Part shown: in pieces, positions 9,125 through 17,560 of the stretch
How positions within the stretch are numbered: position 1 is the stretch's first letter
How the letters are laid out: the number at the start of each line of letters is the position of its first letter
Assembly: GCA_012518255.1 (NCBI GenBank)
Contig: JAAYSX010000058.1
Span: 1-50,088, forward strand
Direction of reading: 5' to 3'
Source: Candidatus Epulonipiscium sp.
GTDB lineage: Bacteria; Bacillota; Clostridia; Lachnospirales; Cellulosilyticaceae
DNA: 50,088 bases
Position numbers and translations under genes: made by a program
The notes under the pieces: model-generated
Told to the model about the DNA's origin: nothing
Seen by the model: the letters and a program-made list of their open reading frames with translations, nothing else
Databases searched by the model: none

Positions 9125-9838
9125 CTAACTGTTCTTAAAATAATTTTCTTCAAGTATTTCAATACCATGTATTATTAAATTATCCATGGCTTCCTTTGCC
9201 TTATCAGGATCTTGTTTTTTTATCATATCCATAATAGTTTTTAAGTCCTTTATAACATGATCAGCAGGGAATGAGTTAAAGACTTTTGCAACCAAAACAA
9301 TACTTATATTCCTGAAGGAATTGTGAACCAGGGGATATATATAATTATTTGTGGCATAAAATATAACATGATGAAAATCAAATATAAGGGTGGAAAGCTC
9401 TGTATTTGAAGTACTTTCTAGCATTTTATTATATAGATACTCCATCTTATCTATATCTTCATCACTTCGATTTAAGGCAGCGAGATATGCCGCAGTTCCT
9501 TCATTGTGTAGTCTATATTCCATAAGAGAGTCAAAGATCTTTTTATCTAAGGATCCCCCGTTAAAGTTGATGATAGATATCAGTGTATCTAAGGTTCCAT
9601 ATTGTATATAGTCAGCTACATATGTTCCCTTGCGAGGTACTATATCTATAAATCCTTTATTTTTAAGCTCATTAAGTCCTAGGTTAACAACAGACCTACT
9701 TAAATTCATTTTAGTAGCTAGCTCCCTTTCAGTAGGTAGCTTATCTCCAATTTTTAATTCACCAGATAAAATCATATTTTCAATTGACTGTATAAAAAGC
9801 TCCTTCATAGAAGGGGCTACTATTTCTTTAAATTCCAT
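9125..9838 (-). CDS. FadR-subfamily GntR transcriptional regulator
   Basis: A 237-residue DNA-binding regulator. A winged helix-turn-helix of GntR type (about 10-75, with GDKLPTERELATKMNLSRS) is followed by an all-helical FCD ligand-binding domain (about 95-230). The FCD domain keeps family residues that bind a metal and an acidic ligand (FDFHHVIF and a late HG near the end). Family members are usually repressors released by organic or fatty acids. It is divergent from the four-gene redox operon starting near 10021. The 182-base gap holds two GntR-type operators, one in each promoter, so it very likely controls itself and that operon. GGAGG lies just upstream of the start. Confidence 0.93.
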   Translation of the reverse strand: MEFKEIVAPSMKELFIQSIENMILSGELKIGDKLPTERELATKMNLSRSVVNLGLNELKNKGFIDIVPRKGTYVADYIQYGTLDTLISIINFNGGSLDKKIFDSLMEYRLHNEGTAAYLAALNRSDEDIDKMEYLYNKMLESTSNTELSTLIFDFHHVIFYATNNYIYPLVHNSFRNISIVLVAKVFNSFPADHVIKDLKTIMDMIKKQDPDKAKEAMDNLIIHGIEILEENYFKNS

Positions 9839-9853
9839 ACAATAACCTCCTAT

Positions 9854-9876
9854 TGGTTTAACCAGTTAAAATTATA
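9854..9876 (-). promoter_or_regulatory. Promoter and operator of the FadR-type regulator
   Basis: On the minus strand TATAAT (plus 9871-9876), with TTGTTT 17 bases upstream, predicts a start near 9864. The perfect palindrome TGGTTTAACCA (9854-9864) sits exactly at that start. TGGTnnnACCA is the general FadR/GntR half-site pattern, so autorepression is likely. Confidence 0.7.
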
Positions 9877-9950
9877 ACCTATAGCAAAGATAAAAACAAG
9901 TAAAATTTACTGAAAATCATATTATATACACTTAAATTATGTGAAAAATG

Positions 9951-10003
9951 TTGCAAAATATCATAACATGTGTTATTATTTTATCAAAGTGGTGGTTAGA
10001 CCA
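9951..10003 (+). promoter_or_regulatory. Promoter and operator of the redox operon
   Basis: TTGCAA (9951-9956), a 17-base spacer and an extended -10 (TGTTATTAT, core 9974-9979) form a good sigma-A promoter with a start near 9986. The operator TGGTTAGACCA (9993-10003) follows immediately, where a bound repressor would block transcription. It matches the second operator in the regulator's own promoter. Confidence 0.78.
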
Positions 10004-10020
10004 GAGGTTAATAAGAGGAA

Positions 10021-10806
10021 ATGGGGGAGATTATGAGGGATTTAACTATGGATAAGGAAGGAAGATTTAGGCAATTTATGACATGGTTTATGTTTACAGC
10101 CACAGTCACAGGGATAGGATTATTAACATCCTATTTTCCAATATGGGGGAATATACCTTTTAATGTAGTTCCAGCAATATTAGTTCTATTGTTTTTAAAA
10201 CCCGTGTTTTTTGAGAAGCTTAAACTTAGCACATTAATAACTATGAGAGTATTGATTGTTTTGGCAGTCTTTAATGTATTACCTGGAGACTTATATGTAA
10301 AGATTGTATTGGTGTTTTTGGTTATTAATATTCTTGAGGCTACTTTTACAGATTTAAAGCATAAACAGTATTTTAATTTTGTGACAGGCTTAGTGCTAGC
10401 AGCAGGGGTATATGCCTTAAAGGGTACTTGGCTGGGTAGTATTTATTCAGCAGATGCTGCTAATGCTACAGCTACTATTTGCTGGATTATTGCCTATACA
10501 ATTTGGAACTGGATATTTGTAACAGGGGAATTTAGTGGATCGATATCCCTTATGCACGTTGGAATTTTAGGTGCGCCTATAATAGGGATTATTATTACAA
10601 AGAATCCGGGACTATGGTTATTGCTAAGGGCAAACACCTTAACTTTTGGTGGTGTTTTACAAATTGCTAATAAGGAATATTTTGAAATGGCATTTGCTAA
10701 TAAAAGGTTTGAAAAGTTTATAGCTTATAGCCACAAAAACAGTATTCAATGTTTATTGATGATAGTTAATATAGCTTTAATAGCTTACACCTTTATCGTA
10801 CTATAA
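10021..10806 (+). CDS. Integral membrane protein of the redox operon, first copy
   Basis: A 261-residue protein with about seven or eight hydrophobic segments and no signal peptide. I do not recognise a described function. Its central part (IIAYTIWNWIFV, then LWLLLRANTLTFGG about 50 residues later) aligns by eye with the fourth protein of the same operon (IIAYDIWNFAYCYN, then HRAATLAIWGM). The two are therefore distant relatives, possibly of the DUF5692-like group. Two starts are possible: the ATG at 10021, or the ATG at 10033, which is preceded by GGGGGAGA. It is the first gene after the FadR operator. A role as quinone-like carrier interface, substrate channel or membrane anchor is speculative. 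Confidence 0.8.
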   Translation: MGEIMRDLTMDKEGRFRQFMTWFMFTATVTGIGLLTSYFPIWGNIPFNVVPAILVLLFLKPVFFEKLKLSTLITMRVLIVLAVFNVLPGDLYVKIVLVFLVINILEATFTDLKHKQYFNFVTGLVLAAGVYALKGTWLGSIYSADAANATATICWIIAYTIWNWIFVTGEFSGSISLMHVGILGAPIIGIIITKNPGLWLLLRANTLTFGGVLQIANKEYFEMAFANKRFEKFIAYSHKNSIQCLLMIVNIALIAYTFIVL

Positions 10807-10826
10807 ATTAAGCAAAGGAGAATTAT

Positions 10827-12356
10827 ATGGAAAAAACAGATGTTATTGTTATAGGTGCAGGTAATGGGGGACTAGCAGCAGCAGCTACCTTATCCATGGA
10901 GGGAAAAGATGTAATCCTATTTGAGAAACACAATATTCCGGGGGGTTGTGGAACAACCTTCTGTAGGGGGAGATTTGAATTTGAGGTTGCCCTTCATCAA
11001 CTTAGCCATATGGGAACGCCTGAAAAACCAGGTCCCTTAAGGGAGTTATTTAGGTGGTATGGTATCGAGGATAAAATAGATTGGGTTGAAATAGACTCAT
11101 TATTTAAGGTTAATCTGCCAGATGGATCTGGAGTACCAATACCAGCTGATAGGAAGAAGGCTGAGAAGTTACTTATTAAGGAATTCCCAGAAGAAAAAGA
11201 AGGGATATTAAAGTATTTTGATATTGTATATAAGTTCTATGATGAATCAGAGGCATTTATGGAGCAAAGTGCAAACTCATCTGGAGATCCATCTAAGTTA
11301 CAAAAGTTTATGGTTAAAGTAGGGTTTTCCAAGAAGTTTCCTACACTAGCAACCTATGGATTAAGAAGTACCCAAGAAGTACTTGATGAATTATTTAAAT
11401 GCGAAGAAATAAAGTTATGTCTTAGCGCCTATTGGTGCTTCATGGGAGTTCCACCAGAAAGATTCCCTTTTGCAATTTTGGCAAAATGTACACACATCTA
11501 CATAGAGGATAAACCCTTTTATTTAAAGGGAGGGTCCCAGGTTATGTCCCAGGCCTTAGCAGATCTTATTGTAGAAAAAGGTAACCAAGTAAAATATAAT
11601 TGTGGTGTTAAAAAGATAATAGTAGAAAATAATAAAGCCGTAGGAGTAGTAGATGAAAATGGTGTGGAATATAGATCAAAGGTTGTTTTATCCAATATTT
11701 CACCACTTCACACATATGCTAATCTCCTAGAAGAGGACCAAATTCCTAAAGAAGCTAGAAAATACTTTAAGGCATATACTGTAGGAATTTCAGCCCTAAC
11801 CTGCTTTATTGGACTAGATTGTCCACCGGAGGAGATAGGTTTTACAGATTCATTTAACTTAATTTATGATAGTTTAGATGCTAATAAGGATTTTATGCAG
11901 GCTTATGAACTAGCTACTGAAACAGATCCAATTATAGCTACATGTTATACAGTGGATGATCCTACAATATCACCAGAAGGAACTAGTATGATTACGGCTG
12001 GAACTCTTAAATATTCTACAGAGTGGGAAAAATTATCACCTGAGCAATACTATGAAACTAAATATAAGGCTGCTAATACTATTGTAGATAGACTGGAAAA
12101 AAGATTCCCAGGAATCAGAAGCCATATAGAGGAAATAGACATTGCTACGCCCCTGACACATATGAGATATTTGAACCATCCAGGCGGAGCTATTTACGGT
12201 TTTGAACAGGACCTAAAATCTGCAGTATATTTCTTCCCAACAGAAGAATTTATCGAAAACTTGACCTTTGCCAGTGGCTGGGTGAATGTGTGTGGATTTG
12301 GACCAAACTATATTTATGCAGATAAAATAGCAAAACAAATAGCAAAAGAGGTGTAG
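10827..12356 (+). CDS. FAD-dependent phytoene desaturase/retinol saturase-like oxidoreductase
   Basis: A 509-residue flavoprotein of the CrtI/retinol-saturase group. The N-terminal dinucleotide-binding motif is clear (VIGAGNGGLAAAATL, then FEKHNIPGG). The C-terminal FAD motif region (GFEQDLKSA, then ASGWVNVCGFGP) is also visible. Members of this family reduce, desaturate or isomerise double bonds in lipophilic isoprenoids or lipids. AAAGGAG lies seven bases before the start. It is the second gene of the FadR-controlled operon and is followed after two bases by a flavin/2Fe-2S reductase. A reductive reaction fed by NAD(P)H is therefore more likely than oxygen-dependent desaturation in this anaerobe. 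The substrate is unknown. Confidence 0.88.
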   Translation: MEKTDVIVIGAGNGGLAAAATLSMEGKDVILFEKHNIPGGCGTTFCRGRFEFEVALHQLSHMGTPEKPGPLRELFRWYGIEDKIDWVEIDSLFKVNLPDGSGVPIPADRKKAEKLLIKEFPEEKEGILKYFDIVYKFYDESEAFMEQSANSSGDPSKLQKFMVKVGFSKKFPTLATYGLRSTQEVLDELFKCEEIKLCLSAYWCFMGVPPERFPFAILAKCTHIYIEDKPFYLKGGSQVMSQALADLIVEKGNQVKYNCGVKKIIVENNKAVGVVDENGVEYRSKVVLSNISPLHTYANLLEEDQIPKEARKYFKAYTVGISALTCFIGLDCPPEEIGFTDSFNLIYDSLDANKDFMQAYELATETDPIIATCYTVDDPTISPEGTSMITAGTLKYSTEWEKLSPEQYYETKYKAANTIVDRLEKRFPGIRSHIEEIDIATPLTHMRYLNHPGGAIYGFEQDLKSAVYFFPTEEFIENLTFASGWVNVCGFGPNYIYADKIAKQIAKEV

Positions 12357-12358
12357 AG

Positions 12359-13522
12359 ATGAAAACAATGAAAGAAATAATTATTGGTGAAATGATAAAT
12401 GGCAAAGAAACATTGCAGGAAATAGAAAATGTTAGGAAAAATGGTAGAGATTTAATAAGGGAAAAAAATAAAACCAAGGAAATAGTTGGAGCACTACATG
12501 CTGAAAGTCTTGATCTTAAGGTAATTGAAATAAGGGAAGAGACTAAGGGGTCCAAAACCTTTAGGCTAGCATCCAAAACAGGCTATTTACCCCCTTTTCA
12601 GGCAGGGCAGTATATTAATATATTCACTGTCATTGAAGGTGTAAGAACAAGTAGGCCTTATAGTATATCTTCATCACCTAAGCAAAGGGCCTATTATGAG
12701 GTAACAGTTGATAGGATTGAAAAAGGTTTTGTATCTGATTATTTCTTGGATAAGGTAAAAGTTGGAGATGAATTTGAGGCAAATGGGCCTGCAGGAGAGT
12801 TTCATTTTAATCCAGTCTTCCATTATGATAAGTCCGTATTTATAGCAGGTGGAAGCGGAATAACTCCATTTAATAGTATGATTAAGGAGATACTTGAAAG
12901 CGGGGCCAAGAGGGAAATCCATCTTATATATGGTTGTAGGGATGAAGAAGTAGCTATCTTCCATAAGGAACTTGAAGAAATGGCAAGAAATCATGATAAC
13001 TTTAAATACAACCTAGTACTATCAGAATCTGATAAAGAGTGTAACTTTCGTAAGGGCTTTATAGATGCTAAGTGCATCAAAGAATTAGTAGGAGTCCTAG
13101 ATGACTGCACATATTATCTTTGTGGGCCAGAAATAATGATAGAGTTTGTAACATCAGCCTTGAAAGAGTTAAAGGTAAGACCAAAGGATATTAGGCGTGA
13201 AATGTTTGGCTCAAGGCAAGATATAGAAAATGAACCAGGATGGCCAAAGGATTTAACAGGTGATGAGGTGTTTAAAGTTACCATAGGCGATAGGGTTATC
13301 GATGCAAGAGCTAATGAGTCGCTTCTAACAGCAGTTGAAAGGGCGGGCATACATATTAATGTTTGCTGCAGGAGCGGGGAATGTAGCCTATGTAGGGTTA
13401 AGCTGGTCAGCGGTAATGTATTTATGCCAAAGGGAGTGTTACTAAGACTAGCAGATGAAAAGTTTGGATATATTCATTCATGTAAGGCATATCCAATAAG
13501 CGACCTTGAAATAATGTATTAA
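12359..13522 (+). CDS. Flavin and 2Fe-2S NAD(P)H oxidoreductase
   Basis: A 387-residue soluble electron-transfer protein. After a charged N-terminal extension of about 50 residues comes a ferredoxin-reductase FAD domain (RPYSISSSP at about 99-107). An NAD-binding domain follows (GGSGITPFNSM, then YYLCGPEIM), and then a C-terminal plant-type 2Fe-2S domain with ligands in CCRSGECSLC and a distal HSC. This order matches class IB-type oxygenase reductases, which pass electrons from NAD(P)H to a partner enzyme. No oxygenase is encoded nearby. The natural partner is the CrtI-like flavoprotein encoded two bases upstream, whose end provides the GAGGTG ribosome binding site. The N-terminal extension is unusual and may dock to that partner. 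Confidence 0.9.
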   Translation: MKTMKEIIIGEMINGKETLQEIENVRKNGRDLIREKNKTKEIVGALHAESLDLKVIEIREETKGSKTFRLASKTGYLPPFQAGQYINIFTVIEGVRTSRPYSISSSPKQRAYYEVTVDRIEKGFVSDYFLDKVKVGDEFEANGPAGEFHFNPVFHYDKSVFIAGGSGITPFNSMIKEILESGAKREIHLIYGCRDEEVAIFHKELEEMARNHDNFKYNLVLSESDKECNFRKGFIDAKCIKELVGVLDDCTYYLCGPEIMIEFVTSALKELKVRPKDIRREMFGSRQDIENEPGWPKDLTGDEVFKVTIGDRVIDARANESLLTAVERAGIHINVCCRSGECSLCRVKLVSGNVFMPKGVLLRLADEKFGYIHSCKAYPISDLEIMY

Positions 13523-13542
13523 CAACTTATTATTGAAAGAAA

Positions 13543-14472
13543 ATGGGGGATATTATGTTTTTCTTTACAAACTATACATTTCAGTCAGTTATAGCATTTG
13601 TTTTATTATTGATTGGGCTTTTAATTATAAATGAAATAACTAGAAGGAGTAAGGGGGCGGCAGTAGGGATATATATTGTATTACCAATTATACTGACTAT
13701 ATTTCTTTGGCCAAAGACAGCAGGAGCTGGTACATCGGGGGGATACTGGTTTGCATGGGTAAAGACCTATTCAGCCCTTGCAGGGGTTATAGGGTTTATG
13801 GCAATGAGATATATTAAGAGGGTTAGGGAAAACAAATACGCAATTTATTTTCCAGTAGCCATACTGGTATTAAATATTATAGAGGCAATTCTTCGTGATA
13901 TAGAAGTATATTCCATGACAGGTGAAATTGAAAATGGACTTGTTATGCTAGGAGGACCATGGAATATAATAAATGCTATTGCAGGGGTGTTTTTGATCCT
14001 ATCCTTAACAGGTTGGGTTGGAATTAAGATCTCTAATACTGAAAGCAAGGATATGGTGTGGGCAGATCAGTTGTGGTTTTGGATTATAGCCTATGATATA
14101 TGGAATTTTGCCTACTGCTATAATTGCATTTCAAATAGATCTATGTATGCTGGAGTCTTAATATTACTTGCATGTACTATAGCGGAAGTTTTCAAAAGAG
14201 GAATCTGGCTACAACATAGGGCAGCAACACTTGCTATATGGGGAATGTTCTCATTATCCCTTGATTACGCCAAGTATCCAGCTTTTTCAATTACCTCAAC
14301 TCAAAATCCAGTTGCACTTATGACCTTGAGTATAATAGCGCTTATAGCCAATGTGGCTGTATTCATATATGAAATTTATACTATTAAAAAAACCAAGAGA
14401 AATCCATTTAAAGAAGATATGTATAGCCATTTAGACTCATACAAGAAAAACCTTTCTGCTAATGGACTGTAG
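13543..14472 (+). CDS. Integral membrane protein of the redox operon, second copy (DUF5692-like)
   Basis: A protein of 309 residues (305 if translation begins at the ATG at 13555, which has GGGGGA upstream). It has about eight hydrophobic segments and a charged C-terminal tail. I associate it tentatively with the DUF5692 family, which has no described function. Conserved-looking polar and aromatic residues lie inside predicted helices (IIAYDIWNFAYCYNC, HRAATLAIWGMFSLSLDY). These parallel the first membrane protein of the operon. It starts 20 bases after the reductase gene. His, Tyr and Trp within the membrane could serve substrate binding or electron transfer, but nothing proves this. No haem-binding pattern is obvious. 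Confidence 0.8.
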   Translation: MGDIMFFFTNYTFQSVIAFVLLLIGLLIINEITRRSKGAAVGIYIVLPIILTIFLWPKTAGAGTSGGYWFAWVKTYSALAGVIGFMAMRYIKRVRENKYAIYFPVAILVLNIIEAILRDIEVYSMTGEIENGLVMLGGPWNIINAIAGVFLILSLTGWVGIKISNTESKDMVWADQLWFWIIAYDIWNFAYCYNCISNRSMYAGVLILLACTIAEVFKRGIWLQHRAATLAIWGMFSLSLDYAKYPAFSITSTQNPVALMTLSIIALIANVAVFIYEIYTIKKTKRNPFKEDMYSHLDSYKKNLSANGL

Positions 14473-14536
14473 GATTTTTAACTGATGACAGTAGTATGAT
14501 TATTTGTTATAATGTTTAAAAGAGAGGGGTGGCATT

Positions 14537-14878
14537 ATGACAAATAGACCAGTCAAGGTAGAAACTGGTAATTATACACGGGAAGATATTGAAGAAAATA
14601 AAACTATGGCAGGCCTTGCCTATCTTATTTTCTTTTTACCTTTAATTGTATCCCCGGATTCAGGATACGGTAAATTTCATGCAAATCAGGCACTAATACT
14701 TTGGATTATAGCTGTGTCAGGTAGACTAATATTGCCTTTGATTCCTTTTATAGGTGGTATTTTAAATACGCTTCTCAGTGTTGCACTATTAGTCTTAGGA
14801 ATTATGGGGATGATAAATGGCTTTGGCGGGAGAGCTGAAGAATTACCGATTATAGGGCATTATCGTATTATTAAATAA
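14537..14878 (+). CDS. Small membrane protein, DUF4870/Tic20-like
   Basis: A 113-residue protein. A polar N-terminal 25 residues is followed by about three hydrophobic segments. The pattern AGLAYLIFFLPLIV, then GKFHANQALIL, then GILNTLLSVALLVLGIMGMINGF is typical of the DUF4870/Tic20-like family, whose function in bacteria is unknown. AGAGAGGGG lies just upstream of the ATG. It stands 64 bases after the redox operon with no clear terminator between them, so read-through is possible. Confidence 0.75.
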   Translation: MTNRPVKVETGNYTREDIEENKTMAGLAYLIFFLPLIVSPDSGYGKFHANQALILWIIAVSGRLILPLIPFIGGILNTLLSVALLVLGIMGMINGFGGRAEELPIIGHYRIIK

Positions 14879-14889
14879 AAACCAGATAG

Positions 14890-14945
14890 AATACATCATA
14901 TAAAACAGGTAACTTTTAGTTGCAGAGAGTTTTGTATGGTGTATT
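14890..14945 (+). terminator. Long hairpin after the small membrane protein gene
   Basis: Arms 14890-14906 and 14929-14945 pair over 17 bases with two G-U pairs. The loop can form a further six-pair helix (GTAACT/AGTTGC). A weak U-rich run follows. It may be a terminator. The rest of the gap up to 15133 shows no gene and no riboswitch I recognise. Confidence 0.5.
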
Positions 14946-15133
14946 TTACTTCTTAGGCTATAAACAATAGATATAAAATTATTAGGATCACATATACTTA
15001 ACATTAGAGAATATTAGAAATATTAGCCTTGTAAAAATTTTATTATAATGATAAAATTAATAACTACTAGATTGCATAATTGTAGGCTTTTTGATAGCCA
15101 CCATAAAGAATACATAGGAAGGATTAGCAGCGG

Positions 15134-16393
15134 ATGGATAGTGATAGTACGTTACTTATAATTACTTTAGTGTTTTTAATATTAATGTCAGCTTATTTTT
15201 CAGCAGCTGAGACAGCCTTTTCGGCCATAAATAGAATACGCCTTAAGAACCTTGCCAATAACGGTAATAAGAAGGCTAAAGCAGCATTAAATTTATCCCA
15301 AAATTATGATGAGCTTTTATCAACTATTTTAATAGGGAATAACATTGTTAATATAGCTGCTGCATCTATTGGAACAGTTGTTTTTTCTAGGTATTTTGGC
15401 AGTGCAGGTGTGGCAATATCAACGGTAGTTATGACAGTAATTATTCTTATATTTAGTGAGATATCACCTAAAAGTTTGGCAAAGGAGGCACCAGAGAAAT
15501 TTGCAATGTGGGCAACTCCTGGGCTTAAGATTTTGGTTTTTATATTTACACCAGTTAATTACTTATTTATGTCATGGAAAAAGCTACTTTCTAAAACATT
15601 TAAGGTTAAAGATGATAGAAGTATAACGGAAGAAGAACTCCTAACTATTATAGATGAGGCGCAAAATGAAGGTGGAATTAATGAACAAGAGGGAGAATTG
15701 ATTCGTTCGGCAATAGAATTTAATGATCTTGATGTTAATGATGTTCTTACACCTAGGGTTAATGTAGTTGCGATAGATTTAGATTATTCTGATGAAGAAA
15801 TCAATAAGTTATTTATAGAAAGTGGTTTTTCCAGGATGCCTGTATATGAATCAAGCATTGATAATATAATTGGTGTAATTCATGAGAAGAATTTCCACTC
15901 CTATCTTCAGGAGGATAAGGAAAAGGTTTATTTAAGGGATATAATTAAGCCTGTTATATGGGCTACAGATACAACAAAGATTTCAAAACTCTTAAAGCTT
16001 TTACAAACTACAAAATCCCATATGGCAATTATAACTGACGAATATGGTGGGACAGCTGGTATTGTCACACTAGAAGATATCTTAGAGGAACTAGTTGGTG
16101 AGATATGGGATGAGCATGATGAAATCATAGAGGAATTTGTTAAAATAAAGGATAATGAGTATAAAATATCTGCCAGTGCAAGTATAGATAAAATGTTTGA
16201 TCTATTTAATATAAATAGGGAATACGAATCCAATACAGTAGCAGGCTTTGTAATTGGAGAGCTTGGTAAATTTCCTAATGAAAATGATAGCTTTAATTAC
16301 GAAAACCTAAAAATTACTGTAACAAAAACTGATTTTAGGCGAATATTAGAAATTCATGTAGCAGTTATAGGCGATAATAAAAGCGACATATAA
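15134..16393 (+). CDS. CNNM/CorC-type membrane protein with CBS pair
   Basis: A 419-residue protein of the hemolysin C/CNNM family. An N-terminal DUF21 membrane domain (about 1-190, three to four helices, SAYFSAAETAFSA near the start) is followed by a CBS pair (about 205-330) and a C-terminal CorC_HlyC domain (about 340-415). Relatives are linked to magnesium or cobalt export and resistance. The DUF21 signature (EISPKSLAKEAPEKFA) and the second-CBS motif (DEYGGTAGIVTLEDILEELVGEI) are intact. A modest ribosome binding site (AGGAAGGA) lies about ten bases upstream. The protein ends in NKSDI, encoded inside the terminator shared with the converging gene. Confidence 0.92.
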   Translation: MDSDSTLLIITLVFLILMSAYFSAAETAFSAINRIRLKNLANNGNKKAKAALNLSQNYDELLSTILIGNNIVNIAAASIGTVVFSRYFGSAGVAISTVVMTVIILIFSEISPKSLAKEAPEKFAMWATPGLKILVFIFTPVNYLFMSWKKLLSKTFKVKDDRSITEEELLTIIDEAQNEGGINEQEGELIRSAIEFNDLDVNDVLTPRVNVVAIDLDYSDEEINKLFIESGFSRMPVYESSIDNIIGVIHEKNFHSYLQEDKEKVYLRDIIKPVIWATDTTKISKLLKLLQTTKSHMAIITDEYGGTAGIVTLEDILEELVGEIWDEHDEIIEEFVKIKDNEYKISASASIDKMFDLFNINREYESNTVAGFVIGELGKFPNENDSFNYENLKITVTKTDFRRILEIHVAVIGDNKSDI

Positions 16394-16410
16394 TCTTATA
16401 TGTCGCTTTT
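16379..16410. terminator. Bidirectional terminator spanning both stop codons
   Basis: Perfect 14-base arms (16379-16392 and 16397-16410) around ATCT, with A and T runs outside. The hairpin covers the last codons of both convergent genes, so both proteins end in NKSDI. This is the second such case in the window. Confidence 0.9.
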
Positions 16411-17481
16411 GTTATACCATTTTCTAATAATCTTTGTGCTTTCATTACTTGGGTAATATAACTTATCATCTCCGTCTTCCCCGATAGCAAATATAGAAAA
16501 TCCCATAAACCATGGTTCCTTTTCAAATACCCTTCTATAAGCTTCGAAACAATTAGCTTGTTCAGTACTATTTATGGTAGTACTGGCATATGGATTCCAA
16601 GGGTGGATAGACGCTTTAGTGGTTCTTGGAAAACCTAGTTCTCCAAAGAAAATAGGTTTACCCCATCTTATATGAAAATTTTTAGTTTCCTTCTTAATAT
16701 TTTGGTCTCTTTCAAAGATTTGACTTTTGTTAAGTGCTTTAACTAGATTATTAACAGAATTAGTATCATTATTAGTAAGCTCAAAATATGCAGCAATAGA
16801 TATAAAATCTAACTCCCCAAATAAAGGATTATTAAGCTTATCTTGATAATCACTAAAAGTATCTTGGTCCCAGCTTGCTGTTATCCACCAACTAGTACGG
16901 TAGGTTATAAGACCATCATAGTGCTTTCTGACATAATCAATAAGATCTAGCCAGTATCCATGAGCATATTCCATATGATCAAAACCTGTGCCTATATTTA
17001 ATATATCTACATCATATGGTTTAGCTACTTCATCAATCAACGGTTTTAACACAACAGTTTTCCAGTTCCAAAAGAATTCATCTATATTACTTGGATCCCA
17101 ATCTGTTTCATACATACTTCCGTTATCTATCCAAGGATAGGGTTCTAGAATAATATTTACTTCCTTCTTTTTTAGAATTTTTATTAGGTCAATAGCCTTT
17201 GCCAGGCTATATTCATCTATAACCATAGAATTTGAGGATAGATCATCTATATTAATTGCTATGGGCACATTTACCGTATTTAGATTAAATTTATCTATAT
17301 CACTTAAAGCGGTATCGATAGAATAATCTGTGGATAGATTGCCTGATTTTATTGGGACTAATTTATCGTTAGACTCATTTGATTTATTTATTTTAGGGTA
17401 CTTAGTAATGGTAAAATATCCAGCCGCTAAGATAAAAGCACATATAATAAAAATTGAAATTTTTCTCATACTTATTTCCAT
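16396..17481 (-). CDS. Membrane-anchored GH113-like glycoside hydrolase
   Basis: A 361-residue extracytoplasmic protein. It has a signal or anchor helix at about 8-23, then a TIM-barrel resembling family GH113 (beta-mannanases). Barrel landmarks are ILEPYPWID (strand 3), DILNIGTGFDHMEY (strand 4) and PIFFGELGFPR (strand 7, likely nucleophile Glu281). In GH113 the strand-4 motif normally reads GTE with the acid/base Glu; here it is GTG (164-166), with Glu171 nearby. The enzyme may be inactive, use Glu171, or only bind glycan. AGAGG precedes the ATG at 17481. It is divergent by 79 bases from the exopolysaccharide genes. There it takes the place of the hydrolases YdaJ or PssZ of related loci. 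Confidence 0.75.
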   Translation of the reverse strand: MEISMRKISIFIICAFILAAGYFTITKYPKINKSNESNDKLVPIKSGNLSTDYSIDTALSDIDKFNLNTVNVPIAINIDDLSSNSMVIDEYSLAKAIDLIKILKKKEVNIILEPYPWIDNGSMYETDWDPSNIDEFFWNWKTVVLKPLIDEVAKPYDVDILNIGTGFDHMEYAHGYWLDLIDYVRKHYDGLITYRTSWWITASWDQDTFSDYQDKLNNPLFGELDFISIAAYFELTNNDTNSVNNLVKALNKSQIFERDQNIKKETKNFHIRWGKPIFFGELGFPRTTKASIHPWNPYASTTINSTEQANCFEAYRRVFEKEPWFMGFSIFAIGEDGDDKLYYPSNESTKIIRKWYNKSDI

Positions 17482-17560
17482 GCTAACCTCTTTACTCTAC
17501 TTATTTAATGTGATATATTATTAATTAATAACAATTCTATTATAACATAGGGGGAAGAAA

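Noticed and set aside
14879-15133. Magnesium-responsive leader ahead of the CNNM-type gene
   Set aside because: I searched the gap by eye for M-box and other known riboswitch blocks and found none; only the long hairpin near its start stands out.
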